NCBI GenBank assembly: GCA_023213395.1
Contig: CM041465.1
Span: 27,349,741 to 27,413,740 of the forward strand
DNA length: 64,000 bases
Source: Cycas panzhihuaensis
Taxonomy: Eukaryota; Cycadophyta
Direction: 5' to 3'
The translations under genes and the position numbers were made by a program. The notes beneath the pieces were generated by a model. The model was not told the origin of the DNA. It was given only the letters and a program-made list of their open reading frames with translations, and did no database searches. This document shows, piece after piece, positions 1-12,039 of this stretch. The first letter of the stretch is position 1, and every line of letters starts with the position of its first letter.

Positions 1-430
1 ATTGAATGATCACCTTGGTAGTGTTTTCGAGTAAGTAGTGCCTAAACTTCACATGAACCAAGAAGAGGCATTCCTTCTCGGCTAGAGAGTAGTTAAGTTC
101 GGCAGCCACGAGGGTGCAGCTAATGAAGTAAATAGCTTTCTCAGTTCCTGAATCGTCGTCCTGGTCCAGCATGGCACCCAAGGACTCATCGATCGCTGAG
201 GTATACAGGGTGAAAGGTCTATCAAAGCGAGGGGGCACCAATGTCGAAGCGGAAGTAAGGGCTTTCTTAAGTCCTTCGAAAGCTTGTTGGGCCTTAGCTA
301 ACCAAACAAACAGGAATCCCTTCTTTAATAGATTAGTAAGAGGTTTGGGATTCACAGTAAAGTTTGCTAAAAAATGCCTAAAGAATCTGAGCCTACCTAA
401 AAATGACTTAATCTGTCATTAAGTTTTAGG
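1..430 (-). pseudogene. T1 RNase H (gypsy type), partial
   Basis: The minus strand matches by eye the RNase H region of T3 around 43473-43900, including the segment corresponding to the STD/ESLGAM-like start and the FISRTL-like stretch. The frame is broken by stops. The gene is cut by the window start, so the connection to integrase cannot be seen. Its usual role is to degrade the RNA strand of the RNA-DNA hybrid during reverse transcription. Family assignment rests on position after RT and collinearity with T3. Confidence 0.6.
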
Positions 431-1270
431 CGGTGGCATATCAAGGATTTCCTTGGCTTTATCAGGGTCGATTTGAATTCCTTATTTCGACACGAGGAAA
501 CCAAGGAGTTTGTTGGAAGTGTCAGCGAATATACATTTGAGAGGATTGAGATTTACATGGTATTTATGGCATCATATGAAGATGGTTCACAAATCTGAAT
601 GGTGATGGGCTCTAATGCATGAGAGACCCATCATATCGTCCATAAAGACCTCCAATGTTTTGTTGATAAGGTTGTGGAAGATGAAGTGCATCACCCTTTG
701 ATAAGTAGCACCTGCATTCTTCAACTTGAAGGGCATCACCTTATAGGAAAAGGCACCCCACGGGGTCGTGAAGGCTGTCTTATAGCGGTCTTCGGGAGAG
801 ATTTATATCTAATTGTAACTAGAGAAGTCATCCATCAAAGACATGACTTCGAAACAGATGGTTCAATTGATGATCTGATCGATAAAAGGGAGTGGGAAAT
901 TGTCCTTGGGATATGTGTTGTTGATATCACAAAAATCAACACATATTTGGATGGTCCCATTCTTTTTAGCAATGGGGCCAATGTTAGATACCCATTTAGG
1001 GTAGTCGATGGAAGCGATTAGTCCTGCATCTAGGAGTTTCTCAACCTCCATCTTAATGGTGGCTGAGAGTTTCGAGTGTAGTAGGTGTTGTTTCTGGCAC
1101 ACGGGGCGAGCGCCAGGGACTGTGGTAAGGTTGTGGGTGACAATGGAGGGGTTGATTCCCTTCATGTTAGAATAGTCCCATGCAAAAACATCTCAAAACT
1201 CCTAGAACACAAAGGAGTATTCCCTTACCTCATCAGGAGAACATTCTACCCCCACCTTAATGACCTTGCC
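431..1270 (-). pseudogene. T1 reverse transcriptase, degraded
   Basis: The longest open stretch (1165-863) carries MKGINPSIVTHNL, a conserved lead-in to RT in this family, then EVEKLLDAGLI, YPKWVSNIGPIAKKNG and ICVDFCDINN, which is the fingers region of a Tat-type RT. The palm region with the catalytic aspartates lies at about 760-580 and is interrupted by stops and indels. T3 (43889-44772) shows the same stretch in better condition. Decay is mostly of the C-to-T and G-to-A kind, as expected for an old methylated element. No function is expected. Confidence 0.8.
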
Positions 1271-1289
1271 TAGGGTGAGGATTATATCT

Positions 1290-2100
1290 TGGGTTGCCCC
1301 CATGCACATGGCATTCCCCTCCTCAAAATGAAAGGGGGCAAGGTCAACATGAGGAGATGGAACAAGAGATGGGATTGGGTCAGCAAGGGTGGACCCAATT
1401 GCTAAGACCTTCTAGTGGTCAATTCTATGATGACCACAAGGAAGGTTGGGTGCGGAGGCTACTAAATGTTGAAATAGAGCCTCATAGTTTTCGAAGTAAT
1501 CCACCCCGTGGATGACCTTATTTCAAATAGATGAGGTGCAAGAAGAAGTAGGAGCAACGGGACCACGGTGGTTGGTAGGCTACCTAGCATCTCCAAGAGA
1601 CTCTACGGAAGAGTAAAAAAAGGGTCCCTCGTAAGGGGCAAAAGGAGGTTCCCTGGATTCATCACTTATGAGGGGTGATGAAGGGGAAGACTCAAGGATC
1701 GAAGAATTAATGCGAGCAATAACATACAATATAAGAGAGTGACTGGTCTCTTCAACGGGGGTGGTTCAAGGTTAGGACCTAACACAGGGAGAGTGCCTCC
1801 TATTGGTGTGAAGAAGGGAAACAAGGTGAGGGAGGTCCTTGTCCTCGCCATTGGACTCGATGTCACTAAATATGGCAAGGTATCCATAGCTCCCAACACC
1901 AATAGGAGCAAAATGGGTATGGTTTAAAGAAGAGGACACAGGGTCTCTTTCTAAATAAGATGAATCGGGGATATCAATAGAACAAGCAGAGGCATGGGTG
2001 GAAGGGCCCTTCTCGCCCTTCACTCAACCATGGCTCACTTGGTTAGTTTGACGAGATTATTTAGTAGGTGGGAGTTCGTGGGAAATAACCCTCATTCGCC
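1290..2100 (-). pseudogene. T1 linker between protease and RT
   Basis: This Ser/Pro/acid-rich, low-complexity coding remnant sits between retropepsin and RT. In T3 the equivalent stretch (44773-45400) encodes runs such as GIGSYGYLASFSDDES; T1 shows GVGSYGYLAIFSDIES in the same place. It has no catalytic motif. I treat the overlapping plus-strand open frames here as shadows. Confidence 0.55.
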
Positions 2101-2460
2101 CATCGTGGACGAACTTGAGTTGCCCCCAGTGGGTTGAACACACAACTTCCATTTGATCGAGCCATGGTCATCCTAAAAGGAGATTGTAGTAGACATTTAC
2201 GTTGAGGACTACAATATCAGTGAGGACAGTCTTGCACTCAAGAGTAAGGGGAATTGAAACAAATCCCAAAGGATTCTTCTCACTACCATCATAACCTTGG
2301 CATTGCCATGGAATAGGTTCCAAGGCAGAAATTCCAAGCTCTTGCATGACACGTAAGGGCATGACATTAATGGAAGAACCATTATTGATAATGATCCTTC
2401 TCAAAGTGCAATCTGGTGTGTCAATAGTAATAGTGAAAGGAAAGTTTCATTGGTGTTCCC
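2100..2460 (-). pseudogene. T1 retropepsin-like protease
   Basis: On the minus strand the stretch I-I-N-N-G-S-S-I-N-V-M-P corresponds to the aspartic protease active site, which reads VDNGSSINAMP in T3. The first Asp is replaced by Asn in T1, so the catalytic residue is lost. About 55 residues later comes VYYNLLLG, the usual second hallmark (hydrophobic-hydrophobic-G, then PWL) of a retropepsin fold. The enzyme would cleave Gag-Pol inside the virus-like particle. This copy is inactive. Confidence 0.75.
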
Positions 2461-5103
2461 TTTCACTAGCCGGAGGAAGATCTTCAGGATCGAAAGAAAT
2501 GACAAACTCGCGACTTTGGGCAATACCCAAAGCGTGAATGAATACGTCACCCAATCCTAAAGCCTCTAAAAGGAGTGTACGCTGCTTAGGATAACTTCTC
2601 ATGACATCCATAATGGACATCTCGATAGCCATAGTATGAAACTCATCGACAACAAAAAAGGGCCTCCCTTTCACCGTAGGTTGAGGAAGGGCTATCTTGA
2701 AGTTGTAGTGACTGGGGTGAATAGGGATAGTCTTGGGAAGCAAAGGAATTTTCAGAAGAGAGGTCTTTGGAAGAGGATGAGGATGTGGGATAGACGAAGA
2801 GGCACCAATTGCCTCTTTGGCAGCTTGAGACCGGGTTAAGGCATATAGAGGGGTGGCCTCAAGTATCTGGATCACCTTCTTTCTCTTGTTCTGGGATCAC
2901 AAAGGTGAAGGGGTACAATGATAAGGGGAATGCGAAGAAGAAAATGAACCCCGTGGGCCCTTCCCTTTACCATGCTAAGGGCGAGGGTTTGGAGATCTTC
3001 CTTGGTTCTAGTTATTCTTTTGTTGGGAGTTATAATCACGCTTCCCATACTTGGGGAATAGATCTCTATAGACTAGTTAGTCAAGGTTAGGCCTTGAGGC
3101 CTATTCAGGAGAAGGGTCACATTGCGAGGCATCTCTAGGATGTTGAACCTAGCAGCATGAATCATCATGGAAATATTCTCCATAAATAGAGCACCACTTA
3201 TTCTCAAGTGAGGAATCAGATTTCCTCACTTGAGAGGATTGGGTGTTATCGCCCTTGGCAGGAGCAGCTTGGGAAGCTTGTTTAATAGGTTTGTTGGATG
3301 TAGGTTATGAAGGAGCTTGAAGCTTAAGTTCCTTCATCGTATATTCCAATGAACATATGGAAAAGGTAAGGGGATCCAAGGTCTTCTTAGTTGAGTAGGA
3401 AGAAGACCTAGTAGGTTGTTGAGTTTTAGTTTCTTTAGTTGGTGGAGGTGCCTCACGTCACTGTGAGGACTTTAGGGGCTTCTTAAGCCCATCCTAGATC
3501 TTAATAGCCTCAAGTGCCAAGCACTTCGCTATAGCAGAGTCACATGTGGTCGCCCCCATCTTAAGGACTTCCACATAAACTTCTGGATGAATTGCATTGA
3601 CAAAGATATCCCTCTTCAATTCCTCAGGTAAAGTAACCTTGGTGGAATGGAGGAGGTCATGGAATCGCTGTACAAAATCATGATTCATCTCATCATGACC
3701 TTGTTTAAGCGAGAGGAGAGATCTCATTCTACTTTCAAATAGATGAGTACCATTAAAATAATTGACAAACTCATCCATGAGTTGCTAGAATGAATGGATA
3801 AAGTGAGCGGGTAGGCGATAGAACCAGTTGAGGGCATCGCCTTAGAGAGATCGTGGAAACAATTTCATTAAGATATGATCGTAGGCCTAGTAGTCTATAC
3901 ATGCCATAGAGAAATTATGAACATGCTTTGCTAGGTCCTGCAATGAAGTCCCATTGAATTTAGGAACTTCAAGGGGATGAGGTGGTAAGTTGGTCCTTAG
4001 CGCCTCAATGGACAAGGGTGTTGATCTATAATCCATAAAGGGATGTGCCCTTACCTAGATCATAGGGTCAACAAAAGATGAGGAAGGTAATGAATAAGGA
4101 GCAGATGGGGGTAGAGGACCCATCCCTCCTTGAGGAAATGCCCCTTGTTGAAAAGGGACTTAAGGGAAGGTGCCTTGAAAAGGAGTTGGGCCCCCTTACA
4201 AAGGCACAATGTAAGGTGCTATGCAAGATGGTGGAAATGAGGGGTGAGGGATCGGGTTCTGCCTATATGGGCCACCTATGGGTGGCATGACCCCATATGG
4301 CTATAAAGGGTCCAGCCCATAAATAGTAAGGTGGTTTCCTTTACCATGCCCCCACGGTTAAGATGTATAGCTTGGAGGTACGTAAAGGGAAGGACCACTA
4401 GACTGAGTTTGAGAGCATGTGAAGATGGGTCCCACATGACTAGAGGTAGATGCATAAATAGGACCCCTAGGTCTAACAGGAAATGTGTGTGCCACATTTA
4501 GTGGTGGCGTATTTCTTTGGCTAGGGAGAGACATGCTAACCACAAGCTAGGAGAAAGATATACCTCGAGTGATTCCAGAAGAGTTGGGACCACAAAGGGA
4601 AGTAGAGGATGCAACAGACGTCCCTAAGGTAGATGTGAGAATCGGATGGGATAGATATGATGGGATAAATAGGTTACTTATTGTAGGTGCGGTAGATGTG
4701 GATGAAGAAGATGCTTCACCATGCAAGATGACTTCAAACCATTTAGGACATGGTTGAAGGTGAGCGATACGAAAACATGTATTAAGGACCTCAACCACAT
4801 CGATAGGAGGGGTATTCACCCGATCGTAAGAGGTAGATGGAACCTCTAACAAGTGGACCCCTCAGGACGCTCCTCGTAAGAATCACCACTTGGGTGATAG
4901 AACTCAAGAGAAGATAGAATCTCCACTTTATGAGTGGAGGGATGGATATCATGTGGGTGTTGTTGATCACCCGGATAATAGATAGGGTCATCACCCTCTT
5001 GGGTGGACCCCAAGAAAGAGGTAGGAAACTCATGGGTGCTAGTGGCATAGGTATGGTATGCCCAATTAGAAGAGTAACCTTCCATGATCGAATCAGAATC
5101 CAA
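2447..5103 (-). pseudogene. T1 gag, broken into several frames
   Basis: A start-like segment at 5103 (MDSDSIMEGYSSNWAY) opens a Ser/Pro-rich N-terminal half. It is followed by a low-complexity proline/glycine stretch (about 4500-4050), the retrotransposon Gag core at 3778-3494 (MDEFVNYF, LLSLKQGHDEMN, FVQRFHDLL, FVNAIHPEV) and a basic C-terminal part. The core motifs match the Gag domain of Tat elements. Frame breaks separate each segment. The protein would form the virus-like particle and bind the RNA. Confidence 0.8.
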
Positions 5104-5324
5104 TGACGAAGGGGGATGATACGAAGGATCTTCTAATAGTGGGGGTAGACCTCATAGATGATGTGAGAAGTGTCACATACAAGACACACTAATGTTTTAG
5201 AAGAAATATGGAGAGGCAAATGTAAGGTATGTGTTAGGGGCTGCCCAACAAAAGGAACAAAAGGAGAAAGATACTAAGAGGTAGTAGCACCAACAGGAAG
5301 AGAGAAAGACTAGCTCCCTTATTG

Positions 5325-5348
5325 GCAGGTCCTCAGTATGGTTGCTAG
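5325..5348 (-). other. T1 primer-binding site remnant
   Basis: Directly inside the LTR edge, the minus strand reads CTAGCAACCATACTGAGGAC. The better preserved T3 site at the same place reads CTGGTGACCATACTGGGGAC. The TGG start and immediate LTR adjacency are typical of a tRNA 3'-end complement. The tRNA species is not identified. Confidence 0.6.
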
Positions 5349-8329
5349 TGGAATTGCATCTGCAGGATGGTCACTACACTTAGTAGGGGTTAAGGTGGTC
5401 AACGCTCATTACCAGAATGTGAATAAGATCCTACAAGTAGAAGAGAACACCACACAGGGCATCCGTGTGCTAGAGCATGAGTTTGGGACCCATAAATGGT
5501 GCATAACTTCCCTAGAATAGCTTTCACTTTTGGCTTCGAGGGCAAGATGCGCGTAGGGGTATCTCGAGTAAACCCTAGGAAGCAAGGTCCTCCTACCCTC
5601 AGATGGTCAGAAAGAGGAGGAAGACCCATAGAAAGAGGGGTTCCCTATAGAACAAGGATGAGATGCAAGCACAATGAGCGCTAATGAGAGGGGAATAGGT
5701 GCACGAATAAGCACAACTGAAGTTCCCTAGGTTGGTTGATATAAGGTGAGTCTATGAAAGAATAAGAGGTGGGGAGTGAAGGCCTAGTTACTATGAAAGC
5801 AAGAGGAAGAGGGTTCAAGCCTCAATAATGGTCAATAAGACTGTAAATGATTAGATGTGTAGAGTGTGTGGTAAGGGAGTGTTGTATGTTGTCACAAAGG
5901 AAAAAAAACAAACACATAATACACTCCCTCTCTCTCTTTTTCCTTTTTATGAAGCAAAGAGATAACCAAAATGTGTCATGCAAGTCTAAGCATGCACTCT
6001 AAAATGATGCAAGCCTAAAAGGGTGTTTATGTTGAGGTAAAATGGAGGAAAGAGTGTAATTGTTATGGTATGCTCTTTCCTATAAAGTCAGCTATGCAAT
6101 ATGCACATGCATGAAAGCTAGTTTATTTCCCTTTTTCTTTATGTGTCTTAATTTTGCAAGGACATACACTCCAACAACGATAAAAGGGGAAGGGGCATGT
6201 CGAAAGAGAAGGTACGTACCCGAAAAATAGCTCAATTAAAGGAGGCGCTATGCTTGTACTCTGCATATGACCTCTAGTCTTTGCTTTCCATGCAACCATT
6301 GCTAAAGAGGATGTTACCGAAGTCGATGGGGGCTTCCTTATCTTCCTAGTGTAAAAGGGAAGCAAAAGGAAAAGGCAAACGAGAATGGCTATTATGCGAG
6401 AAAAGAAAGAAAAGAAATAAAAACAAAGGGGCAAGACTTACCCAGATTGAAGTGTTCCTTTCCTCTAGGCGTGTCACTGCCAAACCTATAAGCACAAAGG
6501 GGCTACCAAGATGCAAGCTAATATATGTGCAATGATATAAAATAAATGATGAAGTTTTATGTCTTAAGTTAGTTAACCTACTACTCAACCTAACTCTCCA
6601 GTCTCTTAAAGAAGAAAAACAACATACACCATGCAATAAAATGAGGTTGGCCTCAGGATGGCTAACCCTCCTGTAGTGGACCTCTACGCAGCCTCAGGAT
6701 ATAAAGTACAATGGTTTTATGGTAGCCTATGGGCAACAAGCAAGAAAAGGAGTGAATGTTGTATGGTGTGGAAGAGTTGCCTGCATAGCGAAGATGCTAT
6801 GGGTAGCAAATCACCACACCGGCCTTACTAAGAGTTTGGATGGATGTTGAATGATGTTTAGGGCTTAAGAGGTGCCCAAAAGGAGAGTGTGTAGAGCTGG
6901 AACTAGTGCAACAAGGGCTACATACACTGATATCCAGCGTAGGCTTAGTTCTAAAAACTCCTAGTTTACCCAAGAGAAGCACAGGCACAAGAAAGGAAGG
7001 ATGGGAAGGGATTTACCCTTGAGGAGTAGGCCTAATGGGATGGATCCCATCTTAGCTCTATTCACCCAGTCCTTATGGACCCTCTCCCACAGCTTCCTTG
7101 GGAGAAACCAATGGAGAATAGGAGAGATCTTGAGGTAGAAAAGCAAAAAAATGGGAAAACACTCTCTTTTCAAAGTAGAAGATACACAAATAGAGAATGG
7201 TATACTAATAGATAAGCTTTAACAGAATAAATTTGTGATAAAACATAAAACAAGAGTAAGAGGTACTTGGTGGGCTATTTTAGTGGTGGATCTACCCCTA
7301 TAAGCATTAGAAGAAGGCAGATTTTGTAGGGTTCACAAGGTACCTCACAAGGTGGTATTACAGGAGGAACTTGCTTGATGAGAGTTGAGCAATGATCGTG
7401 AAGATCTCACTTGAAGATGCTAGATGAGGAGTTCTCTGCCACGTACTAGAGTTGCTATAGGCGGATCCTAGGTTGGGGTGGCAGAAACACCAGCGTTGCA
7501 AGCATACCTATGAGACAAAGGGAAGAGAGAGCATAATAGTAATAGTCAAAATGTTGTTGGAGAGCCAAGAAGAAGCAAAATGGGTAAGTTTTTGGGATAT
7601 ATACCTATCCCAACCCTAATCAATTGATTAGGTTTCAGCCAGGGATGATTTGGTGACTTATCCACATGGCAGTTCCTAAAAAAGGACAAGAATTGCCATG
7701 GCGGATTTAAAAAATAGTGAGCAATAGTCGCACCATGATAAACTTCATGGTACCACGATAAACTTCGTGGTACTGCTAAGTTTACAGTGGTGCAAAACCA
7801 AGGTGTAGCAATGGCAAAAGTAAAGGTCTTGGGAACCCAAAACAGGGATATCCTAGGCCTAGGAGGGGCCGACCCTCCTGTCCACTTGGTTAGGGATAGG
7901 ATGAAGGGGTGAGTCGACTAGACCAGGCAGGATATCGCAAGGAAAGAGTCCTAAGGATACTAGAAATAGGTGAAAGTGCCTAGCACTCCTAGGGAAACTA
8001 GGGGTTATGGTAGCTAAATGAGGTGTGAGCGAATCACACTGGATGGTAGGGGCTCGAGGCGACGTGGAGGTAACGCGGAGGGTTGTGAGGTGCCATGGGG
8101 GTACATGACTCACTGAGGAGTATGTCCCATGAAGGGTCATCATAGGCTAGGGACATATGAGGTGCTCAAGCGAGATGCATAACCAATCGTAAAATAAGCT
8201 AATTAAACTATGCAACCCAAATAATATTCTAATCCACATCTCTGAAGTGGTTGAGATAGAAGAGAAAACATACCTGTGCTTACCTGAGTTGATTTGTCCA
8301 TACCCATTCCTAGTAGCTAGGAAATAACA
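5349..8329 (-). repeat. LTR shared by T1 (as 5' LTR) and T2 (as 3' LTR)
   Basis: The repeat starts TGGAATTGC and ends AAATAACA, so it has TG...CA ends. It is homologous by eye to LTRs at 15357-18532, 34874-37441, 48780-50988 and the split T4 LTR. Shared landmarks include the 'tcatcataggcta' block near 8140 and the 'cttacctgag' block at 8279, 40-50 bp from the U3 end. At 2981 bp it is long, as usual for Tat elements. On its left is a PBS and gag (T1). On its right is the integrase end of T2. One LTR therefore serves two internal regions. It contains no believable gene. Confidence 0.8.
7596..7605 (-). promoter_or_regulatory. Probable TATA box of the 5349-8329 LTR
   Basis: The minus strand reads GGTATATATC just downstream of a GGGTTGGGAT block. 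The same GGGTTGGG/GGGTTTGGG-plus-TATA layout occurs in the T3 and T4 LTRs (TATTTAAG at 50332-50339, 36806-36813 and 58455-58462). The position gives a U3 of about 0.7 kb. Function is inferred from position only. Confidence 0.45.
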
Positions 8330-8469
8330 AGTGATGGAACCATAAATATGAGAGGCCACTCCAAGTTACCATCCCACTTTTGGTTAGGAGGGAATGAGTA
8401 CATACTTAGAGTGGTAGTTTAGGCTCATTTTAGAGTAAGTAAGGAAGAAGGGGTGTGCCTAATCTACTC
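8330..8469 (-). other. T2 short spacer between integrase and 3' LTR
   Basis: This 140-bp stretch aligns by eye with 41880-42000 of T3: both contain 'ggtagtttaggctcatttt/c', which lies just after the integrase stop. It then runs straight into the LTR. No antisense gene or second RNase H is present. Confidence 0.6.
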
Positions 8470-9571
8470 AGGAGTAGGGAAGGTCACGCATACAACTTCT
8501 TTAAGAATTTACCATTGATGGCCTTCTCAAATTCGAGACCTTCTAAAGTTGTGATCCTATAGGCACCATTGTCTAGGCTTTCAAGAAAGATGAAAGGACT
8601 AACCCATTTAGGCATGAATTTGGATAAGCAATCATGGAGATATTCTAGCTTGAGGATGTGGTCCTTGGGATGCAAAGGGTGAGGACGAAGACATTTGTCA
8701 TACGTTCTTCGCACCCTAGATTTAGAGGTGAGATTCGCTTGATATATGATCAAATGTCTCTCGTCTAAAGCTTCGAGGTCAAGGAGGCATTCCTGGTGAT
8801 AGGATTCCTCATTGATGAGACCTTAAAGGGAAACATGTAAGGAGGGAATCTCAACTTCCAAGGGGAGGATTGCCTCAGTTCCATACATGAGAGAGAACAT
8901 GGTCGTTCCTGTAGCCATGTGAATAGAAGTATGGTATATCCATAAAATAGAGGGAAGTTGGAGGTGCCAATCTTTTTAGGATTAAGTGACGATTTTCTTT
9001 AGGATGTTAATTATAGTCTCATTGAAGGACTCTATTTGGCTATTGGCCTGAGGTAATAAGGAGAAGAAGTCTTGTGGGATATCTAAAACTTCCTATAAAG
9101 CTCATCCATTTCCTTATTACAAAAGGGAGTTCCATTATCTATGGTCAAGATATTAGGGACCCCAAATCGACAAATAATATGCTGGTAGATAAAAGTAGTT
9201 ATAGTCTTAGCCCATTTAGTGAAATATTCCATTGTGGTCAAGGTAAACTTATGTTGCGATGAAGAAGAAGGGGTTATGGCCCGAATGAGGTCTAATCCCT
9301 ATTGGGAAAATGGCCATGGAGAGATAATAAGGTGTAGGGCCTCAGAAGGCAAATGGATGACGTTAGTGTACTCCTAACACCTATGGCATCGCAAATCATA
9401 GGCATGGGCATCCTTGAAGAGGGACGGCCAATAGTAACCCATGCGAAGGATCCTCTGGGCTATGGATTGACCCCCACAAATTCCATTATGGTACTTGTAA
9501 AGTATCTGGTTCACTTTATCAAGGTTAACGTAGCAAAGGAGGACCTCATTAAATGATCTCTTGTACAACAC
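8470..9571 (-). pseudogene. T2 integrase
   Basis: Segment 9571-9374 holds the N-terminal zinc-binding half: a YHNGICGG-like His region, RILRMGYYWPSLFKDAHAY and DLRCHRC, which is the H2C2 finger of gypsy integrases. The core (about 9350-8760) is broken by stops. Segment 8753-8484 is the C-terminal domain (VRRTYDKCLRPHPLHPKDHI, DNGAYRITTLEGLEFEKAIN), ending KKLYA, as in T3 and T4. I see no chromodomain. The enzyme would insert the cDNA into the genome; this copy is dead. Confidence 0.8.
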
Positions 9572-10370
9572 CCCTTCCGTGAGGAAGTACTACCTAGTAG
9601 TGGCCGTGACATGCCACCTTACATTGTTATTAGCACTAGGACGATGCTTCTATTCAGTGAGGTATCATACGATATACCTATACCATTCACTATTAGTCAA
9701 TGGATGGGGGGACGAGTCTTAAATAAAAAAGATAGGCTCATTTGGTAAGGAATCATCAAGGGGACTATTTAAAGAGTTAGGGATTAGGACATTAACTAGT
9801 TGTTCGACAACCACCATCTCCTTCTTCAACTTCCTATTAATGATTTAGATTTCATACTCTTAAAGGAGGATGGTTGACTTGCTGGTCTTACCTATCAAGT
9901 CAAATCAGATTAGGAGGTATCTCAAGGGATCAAATTAAATGATCACTTGAGTGGTGTTACCAAACAAGTAATGCCTAAACTTCTTAGTGGTATGCACCAA
10001 GGCGAGGCATTCCTTTTCAGCAAGGGATTAGTTGAGATCAGTAGAAACTAAGGATCATTGATAAAGTAGATAGCCCTCTTGGTTCCTATGTCATCCTCTT
10101 GGGCAAGCATAGCCCCTAAGGATTCATCAGTAACTGGGGTGTAAAGGATAGAGGGTCGATCAAAGAGGGGAGACATCAAGATTGGGGTAGAAGCCAAGGG
10201 TCTTTTGAGCTCTTCAAAAGATTCTTGGGCCTTTGGAGACTAAACGAAAGAGGTCCCTTTCTTCAATAAGTTAGTGAGGGGTTTACTATTTATGGCAAAG
10301 TTTTCTAAAAAAGGCCTATAAGGAAACCCAATCTACCTAAGAATGACTTGATTTATCATCGAGTCTTGGG
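9572..10370 (-). pseudogene. T2 RNase H (gypsy type), degraded
   Basis: The minus strand is collinear with T3 43160-43880, including the counterpart of the FISRTL/KKECLSL region around 10020 and of the start of the domain near 10130. Many stops interrupt it. About 9600-9800 contains extra or diverged sequence relative to T3. It is called from position between RT and integrase and from collinearity. Confidence 0.6.
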
Positions 10371-11200
10371 AGGAGGGATGTCAAGGATGGCTTTGACTTT
10401 ATTATGATCAATCTGGATTCCTTATTTTCAAATAAGGAAACTAAGGAGTTTGTCAACTGTTACAGTAAACACACATTTAAGAGGATTCAAACTAACATGA
10501 TATTTATGGAACCTAGTAAAGATGGCATGCAAATCATTGGGATGTTAGGTCTTTTCATGCAAAGATCCATAATGTCATCCATGAAGACCTCGAGAGTTTT
10601 GTTTATAAGGTCATGGAAGATGAACTGTATCACCCTTTGGTAAGTGGCACCTGCATTTTTTAGTCCAAAGGGCATCACTTTGTAAGTGAAGATAACCTAA
10701 GGAGTGGTGAAGGTTATTTTGTGATAGTCTTTGGGAGAGATCTGGATCTAGTTATACCCAGATAATCCATCCATCAAGGACATGACTTCGAATCTAGTAG
10801 TTCAATCAATGATTTGATCAATGAAAGCTAGAGGGAAGTTGTCCTTGGGACACACATTATTGATGTCATGGAAATCAACACATATTCAGATCATTCTATT
10901 CTTTTTAGCAATAGGAATGATTTTTGAGACCTACTTGGGATAGTTGATGGAGGTGATCAACCCTATATCTAAGAGTTTCTTGACTTCCATCTTCATAGTG
11001 GCAAATAGTTTAGGATGGAGGGGGCATTGCTTTTGTTACATAGGATGAGCACCAGGAATAGTAGTAAGGTTATGGGTGATAATAGAAGGGTCTATTCCCT
11101 TCATTTTAGTGTAATCCTATGTAAAGACGTCACGAAACTCTTAAAAAGGAAGGGTGTATTCCTTCATTTCTTTAGGGGAACACTTTTCCCCTACCTTGAT
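10371..11200 (-). pseudogene. T2 reverse transcriptase
   Basis: Segment 10678-10487 carries MMPFGLKNAGATYQRVIQFI and LEVFMDDIM. The FMDD is the catalytic YMDD-type box of RT, with both aspartates present. The fingers region upstream (about 11000-10800) corresponds to the YPKWVSN/CPKDNFPLP stretch of T3 but is broken. The FxDD form with Phe recurs in T3. The gene is not functional because of stops on both sides. Confidence 0.8.
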
Positions 11201-11910
11201 GACCTTCTTAAGAGTGAGGACGATGTCCTTGGTCACTCCCATGCATATGGAATTCCCTTCCTCGAAGTGAAGGGGGGTTTGGTCAATAAGAAGGGGCAAA
11301 GAAGAGGAAGGTAGACTTGGGTTAGCTAAGGGTGACCCAAGGGATAAAATCTTCTGGTAACCAAGTTTATGGTGACTAGGAGGGAGGTTGGGTATGGAAC
11401 TCGCTATATGCTCTAACAAGGCCTCATCATTCTCAAAGCAATCTATCCCATGGATAGTTATGCTTGGAGAAGATGAGGAATAAGGAGTAAAAGGAGTGGC
11501 AGGACAATAGCGGTCGACCCACCACTTGATATAGTTGGGAGACTCTTTAGAAGAGTCAGAGGGCGATCTTCTATGATAGGTAAGAGAAGGTTCCCTCACC
11601 TCATCACTCAAGGAGGATGATGAGGTGGAAGATGAAGTGAGATGGGAAATCACACATGAGACAGGAGTAATGATATATGACTCAGAGGAGGACTAGGCTC
11701 CTCAATGGAAGAGACTTTAGGTCAGGACCTAAAACGAAGGGAGCACCCCCTGCTTGTGTTTAGGAGGGATATGGGATGAGGGAGGTCCTCATCCTCACCA
11801 TCAGACTCATCATCACTTAATACAATGAGGCACCTATAACTCCCCACACCAATAGAGGCAAAGTGAATGAGGTTGGAGGAAGAAGAGGAAGGGCCTTCTT
11901 CCAAATAAGA
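11141..11910 (-). pseudogene. T2 protease-RT linker
   Basis: An open stretch of 170 residues (11653-11141) is Ser/Pro/acid-rich at first (SSSTSSSSLSDEV) and ends with ICMGVTKDIVLTLKKVIKVG and KEMKEYTLPF, the conserved lead-in to RT that also appears in T3 at 44772. The 11904-11722 part has GVGSYRCLIVLSDDESDGED, matching the acidic patch in T1 and T3. There is no enzyme motif; it behaves as a Pol spacer. Confidence 0.65.
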
Positions 11911-12039
11911 CGAACTGGGAATGTCAATAGAGCAAGCAGAAGCATGGGCGGATGGGCCCTTATTGCCCTTTGCCTAGTCACGAACCATTTGACGATGTTG
12001 GTACGATTGTTTAGTGGGAGGAGGCTCCTAGGAAACAAC

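Larger units (their letters stand above)
1..5348 (-). mobile_element. T1: Tat-like Ty3/gypsy retrotransposon, internal region, 3' part outside window
   Basis: Reading right to left on the minus strand, the order is gag (about 5100-2450), retropepsin (about 2460-2100), a low-complexity linker, reverse transcriptase (about 1270-430) and the start of RNase H (430-1). Integrase and the 3' LTR lie beyond the left edge. The order and the RT wording (YPKWVSNI, NTYPKDNFPLP) fit the plant Tat/Retand lineage, which typically has multi-kilobase LTRs as seen here. T1 aligns by eye, collinearly, with the better preserved T3 (43169-48779). Stops and frameshifts occur in every domain, so it is a dead copy. 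Its 5' LTR is the 5349-8329 repeat, which it shares with T2. Confidence 0.85.

Noticed and set aside
674-1021. 115-residue plus-strand open frame in T1
   Set aside because: Shadow of the reverse transcriptase on the other strand; similar plus-strand text in T2 and T3 has no conserved protein.
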